Assembly (NCBI GenBank): GCA_029565415.1
Contig: JAKQOH010000089.1
Coordinates: 1-37,297, forward strand
DNA length: 37,297 nt
Reading direction: 5' to 3'
DNA from: Candidatus Rifleibacteriota bacterium
Lineage (GTDB): Bacteria; Riflebacteria; Ozemobacteria; Ozemobacterales; Ozemobacteraceae
The notes under the pieces were generated by a model that worked only from the letters and a program-made list of their open reading frames with translations, had not been told where the DNA came from and did no database searches. The position numbers and the translations under genes are program-made. Below are positions 23,999 to 31,015 of the stretch, in pieces. The stretch's first letter is position 1, and each line of letters begins with the position of its first letter.

Positions 23999-24373
23999 AT
24001 GTTATCATATTCTTCAAGCAGGGGCTTTTCGCTGATCGAGCTGATCATCGTCGTTGCGGTCATCGCCGCGCTCGTGGCGCTGGCGGCCCCCTACTACACC
24101 GACTACGTCGCCCAGAGCGAGGTCGCCGTCATGAAGGCGAACCTCAAGGCGCTGCGCAAAGCCCTCATGGAATACCGGGCCGACAAGGGGAAATACCCGT
24201 TGACGGCGGAGTTCGGCGATCTGGCCACCACGACCCCCAGGCACGGATATCTTCTCTCGATTCCGACCGATCCGCTGAAATCCAACCAGTCGATCGCCAG
24301 TTGGGGCTACACGAGCGCCGATGGGAAATCGTATAGCCTTCACGCCGTATACGCCCCCTACATGAACGAATGA
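23999..24373 (+). CDS. Type IV prepilin / major pseudopilin, GspG-like
   Basis: The 124-residue prepilin has a nine-residue leader (MLSYSSSRG), cleavage after Gly9, then FSLIE with Glu5, the canonical class III site, and a hydrophobic helix (LIIVVAVIAALVALAAPYY). The soluble part has the GspG pattern: helix VMKANLKALRKALMEYRADKGKYP, then a loop and the SWGYTSADGKSYSLHAVY strands. The length and head fit the major pseudopilin of T2S or a short T4 pilin. ATG 23999 has AAGGA seven bases upstream; the ATG at 23984 would add five residues to the leader. It converges with the HflX gene, with a palindromic repeat between. Confidence 0.9.
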   Translation: MLSYSSSRGFSLIELIIVVAVIAALVALAAPYYTDYVAQSEVAVMKANLKALRKALMEYRADKGKYPLTAEFGDLATTTPRHGYLLSIPTDPLKSNQSIASWGYTSADGKSYSLHAVYAPYMNE

Positions 24374-24415
24374 CGGGTGTGGGGCGGATACGGGGGGCGA
24401 TCCAGCGATGCGTAG

Positions 24416-24435
24416 GGGCGCATCGTGATGCGCCC
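24416..24435. repeat. Palindromic repeat copy E between convergent genes
   Basis: GGGCGCATCGTGATGCGCCC, preceded by GTAG, is a near-perfect palindrome, one central pair apart from copies A and D, in the opposite orientation (GTAG first). It sits between the pilin stop (24373) and the HflX stop (24474) and could end both transcripts. Confidence 0.85.
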
Positions 24436-24473
24436 ATCCGACACAGTCGCGGATTGGGGCGCCATGGCCGGGA

Positions 24474-25736
24474 TCACGTGCGCGAACGATCGAGGCGGGC
24501 CAGGTAGGTGCGCGGGAGATCGGCGGTGAGGCGGACGGTGCCCTCCCCCCACTCTTCCTTCAGGATTCGCCCCAACAGCCGGATTTCCTTCAGCTCGGGG
24601 GCCGAGACGGGAAGCTCGAGTTCGACGGTTTCGAACGAGACGGCCATCTTTTCGGCCATGCGCTGCCGCAGTTCGTCGAGATTCTCGCCAGTGCGCGCCG
24701 AAACGAAGATCGCACCCGGGAACAGGGCCTCGAGGGCTTCGCGGTTGTGCGGCACGCCCCGGTCGATCTTGTTGAAGACGACGATCCGGTCGGGGCTTTC
24801 CAGTTCCATCTCCTGGAGCACCTGCTCGACGGCGGCGATGTGTTCCCGGGCCTGGACGTTCGACACGTCGCAGACATGGACCAGCACCTGGGAGTGCCGC
24901 ACGCTCTCGAGCGTCGCGCGAAAGGCACGCACGAGACCGTGGGGCAGCTTCCGGATGAAGCCGACGGTGTCGGACAGGATCGCCCATCTCCCCCCGGGCA
25001 GCTCGACGCGGCGGGCGGTCGGGTCGAGTGTCGTGAACAGGCCGTCGCACACCTGGACGCTGGCCCCGCTCAGCGCGTTCAGAAGCGTCGATTTGCCGGC
25101 ATTCGTGTAACCGACGAGGGCGAACAGCGGGGCGAACCGGTCGGTGCGCTTTCTGCGCTGCACCTCGCGATCCTGGACGACCTTGTCGAGCTCGTCGCCC
25201 AGCCGCTTCAGCCGGATCTTGAGGACGCGACGATCGGTCTCGAGTTTCGTCTCGCCGGGGCCCTTCAGACCGATACCGCCGCGCTGCCGCGACAAACCGC
25301 CATACCCGCCCGCGAGCCGCAGCAGCATGTATTGGACGGCCGCAAGCTCTACCTGGAGCTTCCCCTCCCGAGTCGAGGCGTGGGCGGAAAAAATGTTGAG
25401 GATGATCCCTGTCCGATCGAGCACTTCGCAGCCGATCCCCTCTTCCAGGCGGCGCACCTGGAGAGCCGTCAGCTCGTCGTCGGCGATCACCTGGACCGCG
25501 CCGGTCGATTCGATCAGCTCCGCCACCTCTTTCATCTTGCCCGATCCGAAGTAGCTGGAACGGTCGAACCGGGCCCGTTTCTGGACCACGCGGCCGACGA
25601 TGACGCCGCCCGCCGTTCTGACGAGTTCGGCAAGCTCGTCGAGGGAATCGTCGAGTTCGGTGTCGGACAGTTCGGGCGTCTGGACGGCGATGGCAATGAT
25701 ACGGGGTTTATCCGGGCGGGTCGGGTGCGTGGTCAT
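24474..25736 (-). CDS. hflX: GTPase HflX
   Basis: The 420-residue protein has the HflX layout: an N-terminal glycine-rich/ATP-binding-like domain (SYFGSGKMKEVAELI, 61-75), the conserved GGIGLKGPGETKLETDRR block (153-170), a helical linker, and a GTPase domain with GYTNAGKST (209-217), FTTLDPTARR (234-243), DTVGF (256-260), NKID (322-325) and SARTG (346-350). HflX binds 50S ribosomes and splits stalled or heat-damaged ribosomes. A longer frame to 26057 overlaps the PrsW gene; ATG 25736 overlaps its stop by four bases and gives the usual N-terminus. It is last in a three-gene operon (propeller protein, PrsW, HflX). Confidence 0.95.
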   Translation of the reverse strand: MTTHPTRPDKPRIIAIAVQTPELSDTELDDSLDELAELVRTAGGVIVGRVVQKRARFDRSSYFGSGKMKEVAELIESTGAVQVIADDELTALQVRRLEEGIGCEVLDRTGIILNIFSAHASTREGKLQVELAAVQYMLLRLAGGYGGLSRQRGGIGLKGPGETKLETDRRVLKIRLKRLGDELDKVVQDREVQRRKRTDRFAPLFALVGYTNAGKSTLLNALSGASVQVCDGLFTTLDPTARRVELPGGRWAILSDTVGFIRKLPHGLVRAFRATLESVRHSQVLVHVCDVSNVQAREHIAAVEQVLQEMELESPDRIVVFNKIDRGVPHNREALEALFPGAIFVSARTGENLDELRQRMAEKMAVSFETVELELPVSAPELKEIRLLGRILKEEWGEGTVRLTADLPRTYLARLDRSRT

Positions 25737-26563
25737 CGGACGAGGGGCCTCCTGGCCCCGCAGGCGGCACAGAAGCGGCCGCGCGAATCGGCGGGAACGG
25801 CGCCGCAGAGGGCGCACGGCTCGTCGCTCCCCCGTTCGGCCCGGTCGAGTACGAGAACGCGCACCCAGCCCTCCCGCAGCAGCGCCGCTCCGAACACGAG
25901 CATCGCGGCCAGCAGGGGGATCGAGGTCGAGGCGACGGTGCGCATCGCGATCATGTTGAAACTCCCGTGAAGAACGGCGGCTCCGAGCAGGCCGCCGAGG
26001 AACTGGACGTATCCGCGCCAGGTGGCCGCGCTCTCTCCCGTCTTCGTCCGTTTGCACAGCGCGAGGGCGGCTGCCCAGCCGGCGAAGCCCGAAAACAGGA
26101 CGTGGCCCGTGGTACTCAGCGGGATACGGGTCAGGAGCACGTCGGCCCCGAAGATCGATATATAGTCAATGCTTTCTGCCGCCGAGAAGCCCAGACCGGC
26201 GGCAAGCGAGGCGAGAAAGATCGCGGTCGACCGCCAGAGACTGCCCATCCAGCCTGCACCGGCAATGGCCGCGCCGAGCTTCATCGTCTCCTCGAGCCCC
26301 CCGACCAGGATCACGGCAACGGCAAACCGCATCCAGAACTCCTCGGAATCGGCGAGCAGCGATCGCAGATCGATGCCGAGCGCCGCCTGAAGCGCAGGAT
26401 AGAACACGAACTTGAGAGGCAGGATCGCGAACGCGCCGGCAATCCCGCCCGCAAGCGCCCCTTCCCGAAGGACGGGGTCGGCGAGCGCCGTCCGGAACAG
26501 CCAGACGAACACCCCGACCGGCAATGCCGTCAGCAGGAGGCTGGAAAGAGGGAGCGGGATCAA
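25733..26563 (-). CDS. PrsW-family intramembrane protease with C-terminal zinc ribbon
   Basis: The 276-residue polytopic protein has the four signature motifs of PrsW glutamic-type intramembrane proteases: EETMK (Glu91-Glu92, Lys95), SAAES (Glu130), GHVLFSGFAG (His154) and VLHGSFN (His199). They lie in four of about seven helices. In Bacillus PrsW degrades an anti-sigma factor. The tail has two Cys pairs (Cys250/253, Cys265/268) separated by eleven residues, a zinc ribbon probably facing the cytoplasm. It overlaps the propeller gene start by four bases and HflX by four bases, so all three are translated together. The substrate is unknown. Confidence 0.9.
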   Translation of the reverse strand: MIPLPLSSLLLTALPVGVFVWLFRTALADPVLREGALAGGIAGAFAILPLKFVFYPALQAALGIDLRSLLADSEEFWMRFAVAVILVGGLEETMKLGAAIAGAGWMGSLWRSTAIFLASLAAGLGFSAAESIDYISIFGADVLLTRIPLSTTGHVLFSGFAGWAAALALCKRTKTGESAATWRGYVQFLGGLLGAAVLHGSFNMIAMRTVASTSIPLLAAMLVFGAALLREGWVRVLVLDRAERGSDEPCALCGAVPADSRGRFCAACGARRPLVR

Positions 26564-28047
26564 GGTTTCGGCTTTTTCTCGAGCCTGATCAGGTAGAGGC
26601 CCTTGCGGCCTTCGCGGTCGGCATGCGCGATCAGGCCGGAGCCGTCATGGGTCCAGATCGGCCGGAACGCATCGGCCGAGCCGAACGTCGTAACGGCGAA
26701 CTCGGTCCCGGAGTCGAGGCGGCGCACACGGATCACGTTCCGGCTTCCATCGTCGCTTTCCGAGCGCACGTAGGCAAGCCAGCGGCCATCGGGCGACGGG
26801 TCGGCAAGCCAGTTCCGGCTCGCCTCGCCCACCAGCGGTTCGGGCTTCCCCACCGGATCGATGCCGAGCCTCATGATATGGGACACCTTCATTTTCTGCA
26901 CGATGCGGGTGAAGACGATGGATTTGCCATCCGGCCACCAGCGCGGCTCGCGATCGTCTTCCGGGCCGGAAGTGAGCTGCACGAGGCCGTCCCCGTCGAT
27001 CCCGACCAGCCAGATGTCGTTGGAGCCCTTGCGGTTCGAGGTGAAGACGACGAACTTCCCGTCCGGCGACAGGGCAGGCATCATGTTCTTGTGGCCGCCA
27101 TCGGTCAGGGCACGGTGCTGCTGGGTGATGCGGTCGAAGACGAAGACCTGCTCGTCCTTGGCGCTGTCACTGGAGAAAACGAGCTGCTTTCCGTCTTTCG
27201 AGAACTCGGGCGTCCAGACGTTGCCGGGCCAGGAGAACAACCGCACCGAGCCGGTCTTCCCCTTCAGCGACCGGAAATACGCCTGGTATTTCGGGTTGGC
27301 CGATCCGGCCGCGCGATTCGAGGCGAACAGCAGGCTGTCGCCGTCGAGCCAGAGACTTCCGTGATAATTGTTCCCTTCACCCGTTTCGAGTTTTTCGAGA
27401 GCGCCGGGAGCGAGATCGGTGTCGGGAAGAGGCTCCGGCGTGGCCGGCGGGGCCATGACAGGCTCCGAAGCCGCAACGGGAGCCGTTTCGGACCCGATAG
27501 CGGGAACCTCGTCTCCCGCAACCTCCGCGGCTTCGTCGAATCCGGCGGGGGAGGCGATGTCGGGAGCCATCGAGGCAGAAAGAGCCGTCATGGCCGTCTC
27601 CGTTGCAGTCGGGACAGGCAGGCCGTCCGCGACCGTCCGGTCGGTGGGCGGAAGCTGCGCCATCGATGGGGCTCCGGGCTGACCGGGTTTGAATACGATT
27701 GCGCCCGGCGGCACGATGCCTTTCTTCCCGGCAGGGAGGTTCGGCTGGACCCCGGGGGCCGGGGGCGAGACGCGCTCCCAGGAGGGATCCGACCAGGGCT
27801 CGGCCGGCGCCGTCGCCGTCTTCGGAGCCCCGCCGCCCGTGAGCAGGTCGAGCAGGGAATGATCCCAGGAACGGCCGCGGAACACGAGGCTGTCGAACAC
27901 GCTGCCCGTGAAGGCGCCGGCAAGGAAGATGAACAGGCCCAGGAGAAGCCGCTGCCGATGCCGCTGTCGCCGCTTCTGGGGGGTGTCGCAGGCCGGGCAG
28001 TTGACGGATTTGGCCGGAAGCTCCTGGCCGCAGCGGAAACAATACAT
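26560..28047 (-). CDS. Membrane-anchored zinc-ribbon protein with PD40/TolB-like propeller
   Basis: The 495-residue protein begins with a zinc ribbon (Cys3, Cys6, Cys17, Cys20) and a transmembrane helix at about 33-51. A long Pro/Ala-rich spacer follows to about residue 225, then a beta-propeller of PD40 (WD40-like, TolB-type) blades, each with the S-x-DG-x-x-(I/L/V)-x-F/Y pattern: FSKDGKQLVFSSD, LSPDGKFVVFTSN, WWPDGKSIVFTRI, PSPDGRWLAYVRS and WTHDGSGLIAH. Topology would put the zinc ribbon in the cytoplasm and the propeller outside. The propeller probably senses or binds an envelope partner. ATG 28047 has GGAG eight bases upstream. It leads the operon with PrsW and HflX. Confidence 0.87.
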   Translation of the reverse strand: MYCFRCGQELPAKSVNCPACDTPQKRRQRHRQRLLLGLFIFLAGAFTGSVFDSLVFRGRSWDHSLLDLLTGGGAPKTATAPAEPWSDPSWERVSPPAPGVQPNLPAGKKGIVPPGAIVFKPGQPGAPSMAQLPPTDRTVADGLPVPTATETAMTALSASMAPDIASPAGFDEAAEVAGDEVPAIGSETAPVAASEPVMAPPATPEPLPDTDLAPGALEKLETGEGNNYHGSLWLDGDSLLFASNRAAGSANPKYQAYFRSLKGKTGSVRLFSWPGNVWTPEFSKDGKQLVFSSDSAKDEQVFVFDRITQQHRALTDGGHKNMMPALSPDGKFVVFTSNRKGSNDIWLVGIDGDGLVQLTSGPEDDREPRWWPDGKSIVFTRIVQKMKVSHIMRLGIDPVGKPEPLVGEASRNWLADPSPDGRWLAYVRSESDDGSRNVIRVRRLDSGTEFAVTTFGSADAFRPIWTHDGSGLIAHADREGRKGLYLIRLEKKPKP

Positions 28048-28078
28048 GGGCTCTCTCCTGATGAATTTGGACGGCCGC

Positions 28079-28108
28079 ATCATACCGCACCATCCCGGTT
28101 TCCCACAA
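28079..28108 (-). promoter_or_regulatory. Putative promoter of the propeller/PrsW/HflX operon
   Basis: On the minus strand TTGTGG (28108-28103), an 18-base spacer and TATGAT (28084-28079) resemble a sigma-70 promoter; the -10 is 5 of 6 but the -35 only 3 of 6. Transcription would start about 25 bases before ATG 28047. Confidence 0.45.
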
Positions 28109-28194
28109 CAGCCGACGGCATGCCCGGAAGGGGCGTTGGAAAAAAACCTCCCGACAGCCGATGAACCAGAAAGAATTCCAAACGAGGTGAGCAC

Positions 28195-29754
28195 ATGGAC
28201 AATCAGCTCCGTCGCCGGATCGGCAATCTGTTCGTCATCGGGTATCAGGGCCTCGAACCCTCCCCGGAGGTTCTCGCCTTCGTCGAAGAGTGGGGAATCG
28301 GCGGCGTGATCGTCTTCGCCCGGAACCTCGCGGATCCTTCCGCCCTTCCCGGCGTGCTCGGCCGCTTCGAGTCCGCCGCGGGCCGGCGGCTCTTCACCTC
28401 GATCGACCAGGAAGGCGGCCTCGTCATGCGCATTTTGAGCCAGGGCAGCCTGTTCCCCGGCGCCATGGCGCTTTCGGCATCGGGGGATCCGGATCTGGCA
28501 CGGCGCATCGGAGCCGCCGTCGGGGCCGAGATGCGCGCCCTGGGCCTGAACTGGAACCTCGCCCCCGTGCTCGACATCAATCATGCCGGCAATCCGGGCA
28601 TCGGCGCACGCTCCTTCGGCGACACCCCGGAGACGGTCATAAAATATAGCAAGCCATATATCTCCGGGTTGAGAGAGGGCGGCGTCCTGGCGTGTGCGAA
28701 GCACTTCCCCGGAAAGGGGCACGCGAAAGTGGACTCGCATCTGACGCTGCCGGTCATTCCCTACGACCGCGAGCGACTGCTCTCGTTCGAACTGGCGCCC
28801 TTCAAGGCCGCGATCGAAGCCGGGATCGACGCCGTGATGACGGCCCATGTCTTCTTTCCCGCCTTCGAGCCGGCCCCCAACCTTCCCGCCACCCTTTCCG
28901 AGGCGGTTCTCACGGGCCTGCTCCGCCGGGAGCTCGGGTTCAAGGGACTGCTCATCACGGATGACCTCGAGATGGGCGCGATCACCGAGGCGTTCGGTGT
29001 GCCCGACGCGGCCCGACGCGCCTTCCTGGCCGGGGCCGACCAGTTGCTGATCTGCCACGATCTCGGCCGGCAGCGTGAAGCCGCCGAGGCCATTCTGCGC
29101 GAAGCATCCACATCGGCGGCAGCGATGCGACGGCTCGAGGAAAGCCTCGCCCGGATCGAGACCGCCCGGGACCGCCTCGCCGCATCCGCTCCGCCTGCGC
29201 CGCTCGACCGTCTTGCGGCGTCGCACGCGGCTCTCGTGTCGGAAGCCCACGATCGTGCGGTGCTGGTCGATACGACGGCCGCCGGGGATCTCCCCCTCGC
29301 GCCGGCAACCCCGCTCGTCGTCGCCTGTCCGCATATCGCCTCGCTCGTCCAGGTCGAGGAGGAGCATCGCGACGCCGGCCCGTCGGCCCAGTTCCTCGAG
29401 GCGTTTCCCCACGCCCGGTGCGTGGTGTACGAGCCCAAGGCCGGCCGGGACGAGATTCTGCCGCGCCTGCGCGAAACGCTCGCCCAGGCCGGCCCCGATG
29501 CCCGCGTCGTGCTGCTTTCCTACAATGCCCACATCTTTCCCGGCCAGGAACAGGCGTTCCGGGCCATTGCCGCCGAACGGCCGGGAACGATTCTCGCGGC
29601 ACTCCGGAATCCCTACGACCTGGCCGGCATTCCCGAAGCGACGACACGCATCGCCACGTTCGGCTTCCGCTCCCCTGACATCCGCAGCCTCCTCGGGCTG
29701 CTGCTGGGCCGGCTTCCGGCGCGGTGCGACGGCTGGCCCGTCCGTCTCAGGTGA
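28195..29754 (+). CDS. nagZ: Beta-N-acetylglucosaminidase NagZ-like (GH3)
   Basis: The 519-residue protein fits glycoside hydrolase family 3 NagZ: a TIM barrel with IDQEGG (70-75), CAKHFPGKG (167-175), DSH (Asp180, His182, the catalytic Asp-His pair of NagZ-type enzymes), and ITDDLEM with Asp256 as the expected nucleophile. It removes GlcNAc from peptidoglycan fragments. About 190 extra C-terminal residues form a second alpha/beta domain, as in two-domain NagZ. No signal peptide is seen, suggesting the cytoplasm. ATG 28195 follows GAGGTG. It is divergent from the propeller operon and 95 bases upstream of the HEAT gene. Codons 28638-28662 are oddly AT-rich. Confidence 0.9.
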   Translation: MDNQLRRRIGNLFVIGYQGLEPSPEVLAFVEEWGIGGVIVFARNLADPSALPGVLGRFESAAGRRLFTSIDQEGGLVMRILSQGSLFPGAMALSASGDPDLARRIGAAVGAEMRALGLNWNLAPVLDINHAGNPGIGARSFGDTPETVIKYSKPYISGLREGGVLACAKHFPGKGHAKVDSHLTLPVIPYDRERLLSFELAPFKAAIEAGIDAVMTAHVFFPAFEPAPNLPATLSEAVLTGLLRRELGFKGLLITDDLEMGAITEAFGVPDAARRAFLAGADQLLICHDLGRQREAAEAILREASTSAAAMRRLEESLARIETARDRLAASAPPAPLDRLAASHAALVSEAHDRAVLVDTTAAGDLPLAPATPLVVACPHIASLVQVEEEHRDAGPSAQFLEAFPHARCVVYEPKAGRDEILPRLRETLAQAGPDARVVLLSYNAHIFPGQEQAFRAIAAERPGTILAALRNPYDLAGIPEATTRIATFGFRSPDIRSLLGLLLGRLPARCDGWPVRLR

Positions 29755-29806
29755 TCCGCCGCGGACTACGCCGGCCCCTCTTCGGTTCCGGCGCCCGCCT
29801 GCCGAT

Positions 29807-29827
29807 AGATATCGAAGAACGATATCT
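29807..29827 (+). promoter_or_regulatory. Inverted repeat before the HEAT-repeat gene
   Basis: AGATATCG and CGATATCT, eight bases each, flank AAGAA as a perfect inverted repeat, ten bases before GGAGG (29837-29841). It may be an operator or a small leader hairpin. Its AT-rich arms stand out from the GC-rich surroundings. Confidence 0.5.
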
Positions 29828-29849
29828 GTACAAAACGGAGGCAACAGCC

Positions 29850-30293
29850 ATGCTCGAGCTCGAAATCAAGATTCTCCTTCTGACGATGGTATATTTCGCC
29901 GGATGGTTCCTGTTCGAGAAGGTGTTCACCGCCGCCTGGGACCGCTGGGCCGCCCAGCCCGCAGCCGCCCCCCGCGTTTCGTCCCGCCTCCGGACGCCCA
30001 CCCTGGCATCCGTCACCCCCCTCGATCAAACCTTCCGGTACATCCGGGGTCTGAAGAATGCCGACTGGCGCGTCCGCCGCATCTCCTGCGTCCAGCTCGG
30101 CGACAAGCGCGGAACCGCCGTCGTCCAGGCGCTCATCGAAGCCCTGAACGACCCGAAGGAGGAAGTCAGCATGGCCGCCGGCGAGGCGCTCGCCAAGATC
30201 GGCGATCCCGCCGCGATCAATGCCATGCAGGAACATCTGCGCAAGCTCGACACGAGCCTCGACGGCACCTGGGAACAGTACAAAGCCGCCTGA
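29850..30293 (+). CDS. Membrane-anchored HEAT-repeat protein
   Basis: The 147-residue protein starts MLELEIKILLLTMVYFAGWF, a single N-terminal membrane helix, followed by a Pro/Ala linker. From about residue 60 to 130 it has HEAT-like helical repeats: LKNADWRVRRISCVQLGDKRG and LNDPKEEVSMAAGEALAKIG, both with the D-x-x-x-x-VR/AA pattern of PBS-lyase/HEAT repeats. Such repeats bind proteins. ATG 29850 is supported by GGAGG eight bases before; a longer frame from 29724 is not needed. The stop is four bases before the next start. Confidence 0.85.
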   Translation: MLELEIKILLLTMVYFAGWFLFEKVFTAAWDRWAAQPAAAPRVSSRLRTPTLASVTPLDQTFRYIRGLKNADWRVRRISCVQLGDKRGTAVVQALIEALNDPKEEVSMAAGEALAKIGDPAAINAMQEHLRKLDTSLDGTWEQYKAA

Positions 30294-30297
30294 TCCC

Positions 30298-30801
30298 ATG
30301 TCGGCAGAACCGCAATCCCGATCCCACGAGCCCGTCGCCTCCGCCGAGGCGGCGGGTTCTTCTTCCCCCCCTCCCGTTCCGCCCCAGCCCGACCCGACCC
30401 GCACGACGCGGGAAGTGGGCCGCCGGCGCCCGGATGGCGCAGTTCAGGCGGACCAGTCGTTCGGCGGGCTGGTGAAAGCCGTTCTGGCAAGCCTGTTCAT
30501 CTGCCCGGGCTTCGGCCACCGCCGCATGGGCCGGCCCACGGCGGCCTGGATCGTCCTGGGCCTCTTCCTCGTCTCGTTCGCCTGGCTCGGCACCTCGCTC
30601 AACCACCTCGTGCAGGAATCGGTGAAACAGCTCCAGACGCACAAATCCGCCGATCCGTTCGCCATCGTGCGCAAGATCGAGACGATGTATGCCGAGGATC
30701 CCGACGTCGACCAGGCCCTCAAGTTCCTGCTGCTGGTCTATTTCGGCGCGCCCCTCGAGCTCCTCTGGCACTGGCTCCGGCAACCCTCCCCGGACAAGTG
30801 A
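30298..30801 (+). CDS. Small membrane protein with Pro-rich N-terminus, unrecognised
   Basis: The 167-residue protein has a Pro/Ser/Arg-rich first 55 residues and then hydrophobic helices, about 92-116 (AAWIVLGLFLVSFAWLGTSL) and 137-160 (QALKFLLLVYFGAPLELLWHW), with a helix about 66-80 before a CPGFGHRRMG turn. This CPGFGH-RxxG pattern is like DUF-type small membrane proteins, but I cannot name one. ATG 30298 lies four bases after the HEAT stop with no clear ribosome-binding site. A terminator-like hairpin sits inside the low-complexity start (30331-30364), so a later start such as GTG 30415 is possible. Confidence 0.6.
   Translation: MSAEPQSRSHEPVASAEAAGSSSPPPVPPQPDPTRTTREVGRRRPDGAVQADQSFGGLVKAVLASLFICPGFGHRRMGRPTAAWIVLGLFLVSFAWLGTSLNHLVQESVKQLQTHKSADPFAIVRKIETMYAEDPDVDQALKFLLLVYFGAPLELLWHWLRQPSPDK
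30331..30364 (+). terminator. Terminator-like hairpin inside the start of a coding frame
   Basis: CCCGTCGCCTC (30331-30341), loop CGCC, and GAGGCGGCGGG (30346-30356) form an eleven-pair stem with one G-U pair, followed by TTCTTCTT. It looks like an intrinsic terminator 37 bases after the HEAT gene stop. The frame that starts at 30298 reads through it. Confidence 0.5.
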
Positions 30802-30972
30802 TCCGCGCTCGGATCCCGCGGCGGCGCCGGATCATCCCGACATTTTAAATATATTTTGTAATACATATTCTACACTGTAGTTCATGCGGGGCCGTGCCGT
30901 TCACGCGACAGCTCTCCCGGCGGGCAACGGCATTCAAGGGCAGGCAGTCCCTTCCCTGGGCGGCGCGAGCGA

Positions 30973-31001
30973 TTGACGGGTGTTCCGCACCGGTGTAAAG
31001 T
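30973..31001 (+). promoter_or_regulatory. Sigma-70-type promoter of the phosphatase/pilB operon
   Basis: TTGACG (30973-30978), 17 bases and TAAAGT (30996-31001) give 5 of 6 and 4 of 6 matches to the consensus. Transcription would start near 31008, eight bases before ATG 31016, which has no ribosome-binding site. A frame from GTG 30980 would begin inside the promoter and is rejected. Confidence 0.55.
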
Positions 31002-31015
31002 GGCGTCAGAAACCC

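Noticed and set aside
25737..26057. Upstream extension of the HflX frame
   Set aside because: It lies within the PrsW gene in another frame and lacks homology; ATG 25736 overlaps the PrsW stop as expected for coupling.
28048..29844. The N-terminal 600 codons of the long minus-strand frame ending at 26560
   Set aside because: This part is antisense to NagZ; the real protein starts at ATG 28047 with a zinc ribbon and a GGAG site.
30881..30976. A 31-codon frame starting at the ATG after the AT-rich stretch
   Set aside because: No ribosome-binding site, no motif, and it runs into the promoter of the phosphatase gene.
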